DNA from: Clitoria ternatea
Taxonomy: Eukaryota > Streptophyta > Magnoliopsida > Fabales > Fabaceae
Assembly: GCA_037962975.1 (NCBI GenBank)
Contig: CM075675.1
Coordinates: forward strand, 107,348,718-107,412,717
Length of the DNA stretch: 64,000 bases
Reading direction: 5' to 3'
Shown: positions 1 through 10,639 of the stretch, one piece after another
How positions within the stretch are numbered: the first letter of the stretch is position 1
Layout: every line of letters starts with the position of its first letter
Notes under the pieces: generated by a model
Told to the model about the DNA's origin: nothing
Database searches by the model: none
The model's input: the letters and a program-made list of their open reading frames with translations, nothing else
Made by a program: the position numbers and the translations under genes

Positions 1-2133
1 CTGTGATGGCTCCGCATCCTTCTGAAAGAATATGCCACAACGTCCCTGACGCGAGGTCGGTCTACATGTACGACTTCGTTTTCTTAAAGCTGGGGGCGCG
101 CTTTCCACTGACGGATTTCCAGATGGCCGTCCTGCGTTTCTTAGACTGTGCCCCCTCACAATTACATCCCAACGGTTGGAGTCTTGTCCGGGCTCTGGAA
201 GTCTTGGGGGAGCATTTTGGCTTCTCCGCCACTGTGGCCAAGCTGTTTTACTATTGCCAAGTGGTCCGCCGAGCTAATAAGAAGGGCGGCCTTGGGTTCA
301 TTACACTCCGTAGTGACTCAAGGGTTGTAAATTTCAAGTCTTATACGGAATCCGCAAAGGTAGATGGGCGCTCCTTCAAGCACTACTACACGCGGGTCCG
401 GATTCAACCAAATAAGCCGGTCTTCTGGCGAAATAAAGAGGGGTTTACCAAGTTTCCCCTTAGCTGGACGCACGAGCATTTTCTCCTTATGAGCCGTGCT
501 TATTATACAGATGAGAGTGAACTTTCCCCTCATTCTGTTGAGGTCTTGAGCGCCCTGCAGACGGCCTCAAAGACCCTCAAAGGGTTTTCCAGCCGTCTTC
601 TCCTGGCCGAGGAAGACATCAAAAACACCTACCTCCGTAATATTCGCTCTTATTCTCCTTGTGTTGTATGGTTATACCGTTCTAGTTATTTTCCTTCTTG
701 TATGCTTATTCAACTTTTTTTTTTGTTTTGCAGAACAAATTGAAAAGGCCTGCCCAGAAATGTTGTCGCTAAGGTCCATGATGGCTGACGACGACTCCTC
801 TTCTGAAGAAAATGAAATCCAGGCGAAGAGGAACGCCACCAAAACTCCCCTCATTCCTCTGACTTCTGCAGTAGGAGATGAGGTTCCTCTCTTCGACGAG
901 GAGGAAGCCGAAGAAGCAACTGAGGCCGCTGGAGCGGGTGGCGAGGAGGCCGTCCCAGAGAAAAAGAAAAAGAAGAGGCATCTTGTAAAGAAGGCCGATC
1001 AAGAGAAGCCCTCCTCTGATGACCCTGTGAAGAAGCGTCAGAGGACGGCCGAAGAATCCGAATTAAAGAAGAACAAGGGAAAGGAACCTGCTCCTGAGTT
1101 CTCTGCACCTTCTTCTCAAAATGCTTCAGAGCCGGATTCTGGGAACGGTCCTCCTCCGGCGTTCGATCCTCCGCGTGACTCCTTCCTTTCTCATTATTTG
1201 TGGTTTCAAGGATCTATGCCTCCTACTCTCCCAAAGGCACGGTATTGCCTCCGCCCTTCCCTCGACGCTGCTGGGGTCCGAGGTGCTTGCAAGGCTGGGC
1301 GTTGGCAACTTGATGAACTGTCTGGCCTGCTTGAGTCCCTGAGCGAGAAAGCTGATTATATGGATCAGGTTGAAAAACTTGAGACCGAACTCGCAGTGAA
1401 GGAGAAATGGGCAGCCAAACAAGCTGAAGCTCGCAGGGGTGTGGAATCGGAATTGGAAAAAACTAAAGAAATACTCCAGAGGAAAACGGAAGAGGCAAGC
1501 AAAGTTCATTTTGCGAATAAGGCCCTAGAACGGGAAGTTGCCGACCTCCAAAATAAGAACAAATCCATACCCCTCCTTGAAGAAGAATTACAACTGGAGA
1601 AGAAGAGATCGGCTAAGCTTGCTGACGATCTCAAAGTTATGGAGGATGGTCGCAACAAGGACCTTGGGGAGTGGGAGTCTATTCGGAAGGAGATGCAAGC
1701 CCAAATTGATGAACTCAAAAAGGGTGGTGCGAGTGCTGGGCCTTCAGAAGAGGATTACGCCAAGGTTCAAAGAAGGCTAGCTGCTGCAAAGGCCAAGGCT
1801 GCCAAAGCCTTGGATATATGCAAAAATGTGGCGTATGAATCTTTCGGCCTGGCCCTTCGTCAAGTCTACTATCGTAACCCTGGAATAAAGCTGAATTTGT
1901 ACGGATTAGATCCGTTCTTTGAGTTCCATGGGGGAAGACTTGTAGAAGTTCACAAGGACGGATCGCACCACGAGCCCCATGCATCTCTGTACGAACTGCC
2001 TCCTCTCCCAAAAGGCCAAAGTATGGAGCCTACCACGTCCACTGCTGCCTCTGGAGCTGAAGCACAAGAAGGTGCCCAAACTGGAATGGAGGACAGAGCG
2101 GAGAAGGGAGGAGTGCTCACTGTGGAGGATTAA
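1..2133 (+). CDS. Tat antisense additional ORF (aORF), copy 1, two exons, 5' truncated
   Basis: Two exons, before base 3 to 636 and 734-2133, are joined through a 97-bp GT-AG intron (637-733) with a T-rich tract before the acceptor; the join keeps frame. The start codon lies off the window: in copy 2 the protein begins about 177 residues before the internal Met at base 3. Exon 1 encodes a globular region of the plant family called putative gypsy-type transposon / Transposase_28 (recognised from its general look, not searched). Exon 2 encodes an acidic, Lys/Glu-rich low-complexity stretch with nuclear-localisation-like KKKKKKR and KKRQR clusters. A long heptad-rich coiled coil (about 1350-1830) and a Pro/Ala-rich tail follow. 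It is antisense to gag-pol. Its biochemical function is unknown. In the part visible here I see no stop, unlike copy 2. Confidence 0.8.
637..733 (+). other. Intron of aORF copy 1
   Basis: GTAATA donor at 637, a long T-rich tract at 705-728, and a TTTTGCAG acceptor ending at 733. Without splicing the first frame stops at 743; with splicing a C from exon 1 and AA from exon 2 form a Gln codon and both frames join. The equivalent intron in copy 2 is 62194-62287 (94 bp) with the same ends. Confidence 0.75.
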
Positions 2134-2231
2134 GCACCGGCCCCTTAATTTATGCTTTATTCATAGCTATGTACTGGGATCAGCTCCAGTTTTAACTACC
2201 TTGTAACCTGAATAATTTCTTTATTCTTGGA

Positions 2232-2237
2232 AATAAA
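2232..2237 (+). terminator. Poly(A) signal of the aORF
   Basis: AATAAA lies 99 bp after the aORF stop codon, in T-rich sequence. It fits an independent antisense transcript ending here. It is a short motif, so this is an inference. Confidence 0.4.
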
Positions 2238-2649
2238 ATTCACTGTTGTTTTTCTTCAACTGCTTGCGTCGAATGTATGATTGTTGGATAACTTAGTGTT
2301 GTACCAAACACTATTGTTTTTAATGCTTTACGAATCCGTTCTGTGTGGTTACCAAGCTGCTTAACGCGTACTTATCACACCGGATTAAGACAACAAATAG
2401 TAATGAATAAATAACAATTAAGTTAAAGCACGCCCTGTCCCCAGGTGTAAGTTCATTGGGAAGGGAGAGTTTATCTCAAAATTACCTTTTAAATTCTCAA
2501 AAGATAGAAATGCTTATCTGTCCTCGAAGATGTGGAGCGGGTACATTAGCTTTCAACCGCTCTGGGATGGGTATTCCACAATTGAGGACGGATATTGCCT
2601 TAGAATCTTGTATAGCTTTGGCAAGGGTAAGCTTTATGCCTTTCTCTTG

Positions 2650-3256
2650 AGGTTCGGTTTGGTCCTACACCTCAAGTCTTCACACGGTGTTCGGTTCGAT
2701 CCTACTAACCGTACTTGGAGTTCGGTGCAATCCTACAATCCAAGCCTTCAACACGGGGTTCGGATCAGGGCTAATCCTGAACCTACTGCGCCCGTTACTC
2801 GGGGTTCAGCGCGGTTTTCTCTGTGAACCGGCCTACTGCGCCCAAGCCTTCGCATGGGGTTCGGTTTGTGGCCTTGAAAAAGGACCAGCCCTACAACCCA
2901 TGTTGTCTTCGAATGGGGTTCGGTTTGTGGCCTTGAGAAAGGACCAGCCCTACAACCCATGTAGTCTTCGAATGGGGTTCGGTTTGTGGCCTTGAGAAAG
3001 GACCAGCCCTACAACCCATGTAGTCTTCGAATGGGGTTCGGTTTGTGGCCTTGAGAAAGGACCAGCCCTACAACCCATGTTGTCTTCGAATGGGGTTCGG
3101 TTTGTGGCCTTGAGAAAGGACCAGCCCTACAACCCATGTAGTCTTCGAATGGGGTTCGGTTTGTGGCCTTGAGAAAGGACCAGCCCTACAACCCATGTAG
3201 TCTTCGAATGGGGTTCGGTTTGTGGCCTTGAGAAAGGACCAGCCCTACAACCCATT
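2650..3256. repeat. 59-bp minisatellite between pol and aORF, copy 1
   Basis: Seven clean 59-bp units start at 2854, 2913, 2972, 3031, 3090, 3149 and 3208, marked by ATGGGGTTCGG and ending near 3256. The upstream part (about 2650-2853) holds older, diverged units with the same GGGGTTCGG core. Units differ from each other by only one or two bases, mainly TTGTC against TAGTC. Copy 2 holds six units in the same place. Tat elements are known to carry such arrays in their 3' region. Confidence 0.92.
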
Positions 3257-3563
3257 CCACCTCAAGGAATTACATCGTCTGACTTGGGGGGTCTCCCTCC
3301 GTTCTTCGAGGAATTATCACATCAACTACAAAATAGGTAGTTGCGTTCATCCGTCCTGAGGTGTATGCGTATTAAACCACGGCTTTAAATCATAACACAT
3401 AAGAAAAGTGAGAATGATAGGGCAGTGAGAGTGTATTCTTATTAAAACTGAATATAGATTACACAAAGAGCATCGTTGGGGCTATGCCTCGTTAAAACCT
3501 TCTTGAGAAAACCCAGTGGGAAAAAACTCAAGTAAGGAAAAAGAGTACACGCCGTCTTACCAA
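3257..3563. other. Tat 3' untranslated region with conserved CCCAGTGGGA box
   Basis: Non-coding stretch between the minisatellite and the pol stop codon. Around 3480-3545 the plus strand carries GCCTCGTTAAAACC and AAACCCAGTGGGAAAA, which are kept with minor changes in copy 2 near 59430-59485. Its role is unknown. Confidence 0.5.
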
Positions 3564-5357
3564 CTAGCTGTAATACACTCGTAAATTCTGAGTGTTCCAT
3601 TTGTTGCGGATTGGGGTTCCATCAAGTTCTTCCAATCGGTATGATCCCTTTCCAGTCACCTCCGAAACTCTATAAGGTCCTTCCCACGTTGGTGCTAGCT
3701 TTCCTTGGTGAGCGAACTTATTCCCCACACTGGCCTTTCTCAGAACAAGGTCTCCGGTGTTAAAAGCTCTGTACTGGACACGTTTATTGTACCGGAGTGC
3801 AGCCTTTGCTTTTATTGCCTGATCTCTGACGAAAGCCTTTTCCCTCAACTCTTGGAGGACATCCAGCTCTGATGCTAAGTTGGCGTTGTTATCTTCTGCT
3901 GAAAAATACTCAACACGGGCCGATCTTGTTTGTAACTCAACTGGGATCATCGCCTCAACCCCGTACACCAACCGGTATGAGGATTCGTTAGTTGAAGAAT
4001 GAGGCGTAGTGCGGTATGCCCATAGAACATGACATAACTGGTCAGTCCATCCTCCCTTCGCTTCTCCCAGACGCTTCTTTAACCCCTTTAGCACCTCTCG
4101 ATTAGCTACCTCTGCTTGCCCATTGGTCTGGGGATGTTCAACAGATGAAAATATCTGGACTATCCCCAGTCCTTCAAGTAAGTCCGTGAACTTTTTGTCT
4201 GTAAACTGGGTGCCGTTGTCAGTCACAATCCGCCCTGGCACCCCGAAACGAGCAATGATATTTTCGTATATGAAACGTCTTGTACGTGCAGAAGTGATAT
4301 GCACTACTGGTTCTGCCTCGATCCATTTGGTGAAGTAGTCTACCCCCACAATCAAGTATTTGATACCTCCTGGCGCAGTGGGAAACGGACCCAGAATATC
4401 AAGGCCCCATTGGTAGAACGGCCAAGGCACAGCAGATGAAGATAACTCTTGGGCCGGTGTATGGTGGAGATTGGAGAATTTTTGGCAAGCGTCGCATTTC
4501 CTCACGAAGTCTGCGGAATCCTGCTTCACAGTGGGCCACCAGTATCCAGCCCTAAGGACTTTTCTCATTAGGCTTCGGCCTCCAGCGTGGTGCCCACATT
4601 GCCCCTCGTGTACCTCAGTCAAGACCGCTTGAACTTCGTCTTCTCTTAAACATGAAAGATATGGGACAGAGAATCCCCTTCTGTAGAGAACACCATCGAC
4701 CATAGTAAAATATGGCAACTCCCTCTTTACTCGTCTCCTTTCCTTCTCGTCAGTGGGAAGTTGACCATCAGCCAGATAACGAATATAGGGGATGACCCAA
4801 GAATCCTCATATGGATAACTCACCATGACGGCATTCAGAGAAGGATACATAGGTATACTGGGTGATGTCAAAGTGCTCTGAACCACCGTTGTTGTGCTAC
4901 CAGGCTGCTTTGTACTTGCCAATCTTGACAAGATATCTGCTCTGGTATTTTCTTCCCTGGGCACATGTTTGAACTCTAAAACTTCAAATCTTCCCTTCAG
5001 CTCATTAACACAATTCAAGTACAATTGAAGTTGTGGTTCCTTCGCCTGGTACTCTCCCTGGATTTGCGAAATCACCAGCTGAGAATCACTGCAGAGGGTA
5101 ACTGCTGATGCTCCGATATCAATTGCCGCACGGAGACCGGCCAAGCATGCTTCGTATTCAGCTTGATTGTTGGAGGTCTTGAAATTGAATCGGAGGGAAA
5201 TTTCTAAGTGTACGCCGTCATCACTTTCTACCACCACACCTGCTCCACAACCTTTGCTGTTCGACGAACCGTCGACGTAGATGGTCCAATGCGCTCGAGG
5301 GATGGCCGGGTCTGCCCCAGTCATTTCCACTACAAAATCAGCCAACACTTGCGCCTT
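3564..5357 (-). pseudogene. Tat pol, 3' part: archaeal-type RNase H and integrase, copy 1
   Basis: Minus-strand continuation of pol left of the copia insertion. In order: an RNase H with YVDGSS, NNQAEYEA, CSDSQLV and RADILS supplying the acidic residues (the second, archaeal-type RNase H typical of Tat elements); the integrase H2C2 zinc finger (HEGQCGHHAGG to CDACQKF); and the integrase core with its acidic triad in LDILGP, VTDNGTQF and HPQTNGQAE. A C-terminal basic region follows and ends VYYS. The frame is open from the insertion point to the stop at 3564. It is cut from its upstream half by the copia element and so cannot be made as part of the polyprotein. Copy 2 carries the same segment at 57594-59396. 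Confidence 0.92.
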
Positions 5358-5362
5358 GATGG
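5358..5362. repeat. Target-site duplication of the copia insertion, left
   Basis: GATGG directly abuts the LTR end at 5363 and is repeated at 13897-13901. Removing the element and one GATGG restores the sequence seen uninterrupted in copy 2 near 57590-57605. Confidence 0.95.
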
Positions 5363-6647
5363 TGTTAGGAAATCCCTAAGCATGAGCAGCGGAAAAATTA
5401 AAGGGATTCCATAGGATTTGCAAGGTTCCGTGTTTCAAAGCAAAAAAAACCAATTTCGAAATTATTTAGGTTACCTCTTGAAGAACTCCGAAGCAGTCGT
5501 AGCCTCGTCCTTTAGGAGTCCACACGAGCACTCCCACCAGAATCGCAACACTTGCCAACTGCTAGGTTGACGGCGTGTAGCTCTTGCAACTTTTTGCGAA
5601 TTTTGTGTCTCACTTGAGTGAACGGCCTATGAGCATCTTATGCTCTATTTATAGGCTTAGGTTTGACCTAATTTGTTCTCTCTAAAAGTGGGCTCCTTAC
5701 TCATTCCAAATGAGTTAGGCCCAATAGCTTTATTTTAGTCCAACTAAAATAAGACAACATTTTCTGATGGGCTTACTCTATGTGTGTGACCCTATAGGTA
5801 AAATACCCGGTCATATTAATAATAAACTATTTTATTATTAATATAAAATAAGAGCGGCATCTAGCAATGCATCATTATGTCCGAATATTATTAACATAAC
5901 CTATAAGTGATAATTATTTAATACGTTTATTCCTTTTGTCACGATATCCTAATTGGGCCCAAGGCATGGTCGCGTCATCCTTGTACGGCCCAATTTATTT
6001 TACTTGATACCGGAGTAGACTGGATCCGAATAAATATCTAATATTTATTCTTTCTAGCATGGCCATGCGTTTTCTTAGTCTTACTCCATCAAGTGGCCTA
6101 TGGATATCACTCCTGTCACATAGGAGAGACAAATCCCATCTACATCACTCACATCCCTCTGCATAATTTGTTCATTGCCTAATCACAACCTTTATAGTCC
6201 TCTTGTTACAGAAGACGTTTAATTGTATTAAAACAATAAACTCCTCATGTAGGAATCGTAGTGACTTCAGGTCGAAGGACTACATATACCATTATCACAT
6301 TGAGAATCGTTTATGACAATCATGTAACGATCCATGCAACGTTCTCATGGTGGGTCTGTCCAGTACATCATTACTCTTAATGTGTACCCGTGTGAAGACT
6401 CGATATCATCTATATCTATGATCTGTGAGATCAGGTCATCAGTACACTCACACACTAGTCTCAGTGTATTTACATGTCCCCATGTAAATACTTAACTAGG
6501 GACATTTTAGGAATAATTTTTATATGACCTATTACTCCAAGGATAAATATGTTTAAAACAACTTTAAACTGAAATATTTATTCAATTGATAAGTAGAAAA
6601 ATGATACAAATGAAAAAGCATAAAGGCTCATAGTGCATACACCAACA
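5363..6647 (-). repeat. 3' LTR of the copia element
   Basis: 1285 bp, on the minus strand starting TGTTGGTGTATG and ending GGATTTCCTAACA. It reads the same as the LTR at 12612-13896 throughout. A CTATAAATAG box (minus strand, about 5643-5654) probably marks the promoter. Confidence 0.96.
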
Positions 6648-6662
6648 ATCTCCCACTTGCAC
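6648..6662 (-). promoter_or_regulatory. Polypurine tract of the copia element
   Basis: On the minus strand GTGCAAGTGGGAGAT abuts the 3' LTR start. It would prime plus-strand DNA synthesis. Confidence 0.85.
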
Positions 6663-9600
6663 TAGAGCCAATCAGACATTTGCCTAATGCCTAATGATCT
6701 AGTGTGCCCCTCATGTTTTTGTTGTGTAAGAGGTTTTGTGAGTGGGTCAGCAATATTCTCATCAGTATGCACCTTACATATCTTTACATCTCCTCGGTCA
6801 AGGATCTCTCGAATGAGATGAAATCGCCTAAGTATATGCTTGGATCGTTGATGTGATCTAGGTTCCTTAGCTTGTGCGATTGCTCCACTATTATCACAGT
6901 AGAGACTTATAGGGTCCACAATGCTAGGAACAATCCCAAGTTCTGTTATGAACTTCTTGATCCATACTGCCTCTTTTGCAGCATTTGAGGCAGCAATATA
7001 CTCAGACTCTGTAGTAGAATCAGCAACTGTCTCTTGCTTTGAACTCTTCCAGCTTACAGCGCCACCATTTAGACAAAACACGTACCCAGATTGCGATCTT
7101 GAGTCATCCTTATCAGTTTGGAAGCTAGCATCAGTGTAACCTTTTACAATGAGCTCTTCTTCCCCTCCATATATCAAGAATGCATCCTTAGTTTTTCTTA
7201 AGTACTTCAGGATATTCTTGACAGCAGTCCAGTGACTTTCACCGGGATCAGACTGGTATCTGCTCGTCATGCTTAAAGCGTACGAGACATCTGGTCGGGT
7301 ACATATCATGGCATACATGATTGATCCAATAGCAGATGCATATGGAATCTTATTCATCCGTTCTCTTTCTTCTTTAGTGGAAGGAGATTGAGCTTTTGAT
7401 AAGCTTATGCCATGAGCCATAGGCAAAGTTCCTTTCTTGGAATCTTGCATGTTAAACCTTTTTAACACTTTGTCTATGTATGTATTCTGACTTAGGCCAA
7501 GAAGTTTTCTTGATCTATCTCTATAGATCTTAATTCCCAACACGTAGGTTGCTTCACCTAAGTCTTTCATAGAAAAACAGCTTCCCAACCAACTCTTCAC
7601 AGATTGAAGAGTAGGAACGTCATTTCCAATAAGTAGTATGTCATCAACATACAGGACCAGAAAAACAATTGTGCAGTCACTAACCTTCTTGTAGACACAA
7701 GGTTCATCCTCATTTTTAGTAAAGCCAAATTGTTTAACAGCTTCATCAAAACGAAGATTCCAGCTTCTGGAAGCTTGCTTAAGTCCATATATAGAACGTT
7801 GTAGCTTGCACACCTTCCTGGATGCTTCAGGCTTAACAAAGCCTTCAGGTTGTGTCATGTACACTTCCTCAAGAAGATTTCCATTAAGGAAAGCAGTCTT
7901 GACATCCATTTGCCATATCTCATAATCATGGTATGCAGCAATAGCAAGCAGAATCCGAACAGACTTTAGCATAGCAACTGGGGAAAAAGTTTCATCATAG
8001 TCTATACCATGTATTTGCTTGAAACCTTTAGCCACCAACCTTGCTTTAAAGGTACTTATATTACCATCCATGTCAGTTTTCTTTTTGAAAACCCACTTGC
8101 ATCCTATAGGTTTTACCCCTTCAGGTGCATCAACCAAGTTCCAAACTTGATTAGTGTACATGGAGTCCATTTCAGATTCCATGGCTTCTAGCCATTTCTC
8201 AGATTCTGAACTTGCAATGGCCTCTTCATAAGATGTTGGCTCATTTTGATCCATTAGGAATACATCTCCTTCCTGAGTTACAAGAAATCCATATCTTTCA
8301 GGTTGTTGACGTATTCTACCTGATCTACGCAAGTCTTGTGCTACTGGAGCTGGTGTTATCACAACATTTTGTGGGTCCTGCTCCACTTCCACCATTGGCT
8401 CTTCAATGCCTTGTGAGTCTTGAATTTCTTCAAGTTCTACTTTCCTCCCACTGATTCTTGTAGAGATGAATTCCCTTTCTAAGAATACAGCATTCCGAGC
8501 AACAAACACTTTGCCCTCAGTAGGATTGTAAAAATAATAACCCTTAGTTTCTTTTGGGTATCCCACAAAAAGACATTTATCTGACTTGGGCCCAAGTTTA
8601 TCAGAACTTTGGCGTTTAACATAAGCTTCACAGCCCCAAATCTTAAGAAAAGACATACTAGGTCGTTTCCCAGTCCATATCTCATATGGTGTCTTTATGA
8701 CAGCCTTTGATGGAACACGGTTAAGTGTGAAAGTTGCTGTCAACAAAGCATGTCCCCAGAATGAGTTAGGGAGGTCAGTTTGACTCATCATTGATCGAAC
8801 CATGTCCAACAAGGTTCTATTTCTCCGCTCAGAAACCCCATTCCATTCTGGTGTTCCAGGGGGAGTAAGTTGAGATATAATCCCACACTCTTTAAGATAT
8901 TCATCAAACTCTAGGCTCAAATATTCACCACCTCGATCAGATCGAAGTGCTTTAATTGTCTTGCCAAGTTGGTTCTCTACTTCATGTTTAAACTCCTTGA
9001 ACTTTTCAAAGGATTCTGATTTATGTTTCATGAGAAACACAAATCCATATCTACTAAAATCATCAGTAAAAGTGATGAAGTAACTAAAACCTCCCCTAGC
9101 CATTGTCCCTATGGGCCCACATACATCACTATGTATCAAGCCAAGAAGATCACTCGCCCTTTCACCTTTTCCGGTAAAAGGGGTCTTGGTCATCTTCCCT
9201 AATAAACAAGATTCACATGTATCTATTGATTCAAAATCAAAAGATTCTAAATATCCATCTTGATGGAGTTTAGAAATGCGTTTCTCATTTATATGTCCTA
9301 GGCGACAATGCCAAAGATAAGTTGGGTTTAAATCATTTGTTTTAACCCTTTTAGTATTAATGTTATAGATAGGGGTTTCGAGATCTAGAACATAAAGTCC
9401 ATTACTCAAATTTGCACAACAATAAAACATGTCTTTTAAATAAACTGAACAACTATTGTTCTTTATTGTAAAGGAAAATCCTTTCTTATCAAGACAAGAA
9501 ACAGAAATAATGTTTCTCCTTATTGCCGGAACAAAATAACAATTGTCCAATTCAAGGACTAACCCTGAGGGCAAGGATAAAAAATAAGTCCCTACAGCTA

Positions 9601-10639
9601 ATGCAGCAACTCTTGCTCCATTTCCAACGCGTAGGTCTACCTCGCCCTTCATCAACTGCCTACTCCTTCTTAGATCCTGCACATTAAGACAAATGTGAGA
9701 TCCACATCCAGTATCTAATACCCATGATGTTGAAGTTGACATGTTAATTTCTATAACAAAAATACCTGAAGTGGAAGTCTCACTTCCCTTCTTCTTAAGC
9801 TCTTCTAGGTACTTTGGACAGTTTCTCTTCCAGTGTCCCTTTTGTCCACAATGGTGACATTTACCTTCCTTAGCCACCCCGCCCACAGGTTTTAAGGCTG
9901 ATGTACTTGGCTTATCCTTGCCTTTCCAAATCTTCTTGCCATTTCCTACAATACCCTTTCCTTTGCCTTTATACATGCCCTTTCCTTTACCTTTGCCAGA
10001 ATTGACCATCATTATGGCCTTGCCCTTTCCTTTAGAAATATTGGGCTCAGCAGTCCTCAACATATTGAGTAGCTCTGGCAATGTTTTGTCCAATGCATTC
10101 ATGTTGTAATTCATGATGACTGGCTTAAAACTGTCAGGTAATGATTTCAAAATGAGATCGGTAGCCAACTTCTGAGGGAAGGGGAATCCTAGCCTAGCTA
10201 GATTCTCCAAGTACCCAATCATTTTGAGCACATGAGGTCCTACAGAACCTCCCTCTTCAAGTCTGCAGCTAAATAGGGCTGAAGAAACTTCATATCTTTC
10301 TTGGTCAGCTTGACCTTGATATAGTTTCCTTAGGTTTTCGATCATATCGAAAGCCTCCATATGCTCATGTTGCTTCTGAAGCTCAGGAGACATAGTTGCC
10401 AGCATAAGGCATTGGACATCTAAAGCGTCATCCTGATGCTTCTTGTAAGCATCCTTGTCAGCTTTAGAGGCATTGTTCGCGGGTGGTTCCGGAATCGGAC
10501 CTTCCAGGACATACTGCTTTTTCTCTTGTTTGAGGACAATCCTCAAATTTCTATACCAGTCAAGGAAGTTAGAACCAGACAATTTTTCTTTGTCTAGGAT
10601 TGATCGCAACGAAAGGTTTGAAGGTGTGTTTGACGTCAT
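6662..10639 (-). CDS. Ty1/copia gag-pol polyprotein, intact (1325 aa)
   Basis: One open frame encodes the whole polyprotein. Approximate residues: gag (UBN2-like) 1-250 with a basic GKGKGKG stretch; CCHC zinc knuckle CHHCGQKGHWKRNC about 261-274; protease WVLDTGCGSH about 305; integrase HHCC finger beginning HCRLGH about 443-480; integrase core with HSDVCGP, RSDRGGEYL and ERRNRTLLD about 500-610; reverse transcriptase from about 830 with the catalytic LYVDDILL near 1000; RNase H with GYTDASF near 1168 and TESEYIA. All expected catalytic motifs are visible and I see no frameshift or stop. The start Met is the first in frame after the leader and begins a typical copia gag N-terminus. With identical LTRs this element may still be able to move. 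Confidence 0.96.
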   Translation of the reverse strand: MTSNTPSNLSLRSILDKEKLSGSNFLDWYRNLRIVLKQEKKQYVLEGPIPEPPANNASKADKDAYKKHQDDALDVQCLMLATMSPELQKQHEHMEAFDMIENLRKLYQGQADQERYEVSSALFSCRLEEGGSVGPHVLKMIGYLENLARLGFPFPQKLATDLILKSLPDSFKPVIMNYNMNALDKTLPELLNMLRTAEPNISKGKGKAIMMVNSGKGKGKGMYKGKGKGIVGNGKKIWKGKDKPSTSALKPVGGVAKEGKCHHCGQKGHWKRNCPKYLEELKKKGSETSTSGIFVIEINMSTSTSWVLDTGCGSHICLNVQDLRRSRQLMKGEVDLRVGNGARVAALAVGTYFLSLPSGLVLELDNCYFVPAIRRNIISVSCLDKKGFSFTIKNNSCSVYLKDMFYCCANLSNGLYVLDLETPIYNINTKRVKTNDLNPTYLWHCRLGHINEKRISKLHQDGYLESFDFESIDTCESCLLGKMTKTPFTGKGERASDLLGLIHSDVCGPIGTMARGGFSYFITFTDDFSRYGFVFLMKHKSESFEKFKEFKHEVENQLGKTIKALRSDRGGEYLSLEFDEYLKECGIISQLTPPGTPEWNGVSERRNRTLLDMVRSMMSQTDLPNSFWGHALLTATFTLNRVPSKAVIKTPYEIWTGKRPSMSFLKIWGCEAYVKRQSSDKLGPKSDKCLFVGYPKETKGYYFYNPTEGKVFVARNAVFLEREFISTRISGRKVELEEIQDSQGIEEPMVEVEQDPQNVVITPAPVAQDLRRSGRIRQQPERYGFLVTQEGDVFLMDQNEPTSYEEAIASSESEKWLEAMESEMDSMYTNQVWNLVDAPEGVKPIGCKWVFKKKTDMDGNISTFKARLVAKGFKQIHGIDYDETFSPVAMLKSVRILLAIAAYHDYEIWQMDVKTAFLNGNLLEEVYMTQPEGFVKPEASRKVCKLQRSIYGLKQASRSWNLRFDEAVKQFGFTKNEDEPCVYKKVSDCTIVFLVLYVDDILLIGNDVPTLQSVKSWLGSCFSMKDLGEATYVLGIKIYRDRSRKLLGLSQNTYIDKVLKRFNMQDSKKGTLPMAHGISLSKAQSPSTKEERERMNKIPYASAIGSIMYAMICTRPDVSYALSMTSRYQSDPGESHWTAVKNILKYLRKTKDAFLIYGGEEELIVKGYTDASFQTDKDDSRSQSGYVFCLNGGAVSWKSSKQETVADSTTESEYIAASNAAKEAVWIKKFITELGIVPSIVDPISLYCDNSGAIAQAKEPRSHQRSKHILRRFHLIREILDRGDVKICKVHTDENIADPLTKPLTQQKHEGHTRSLGIRQMSDWL

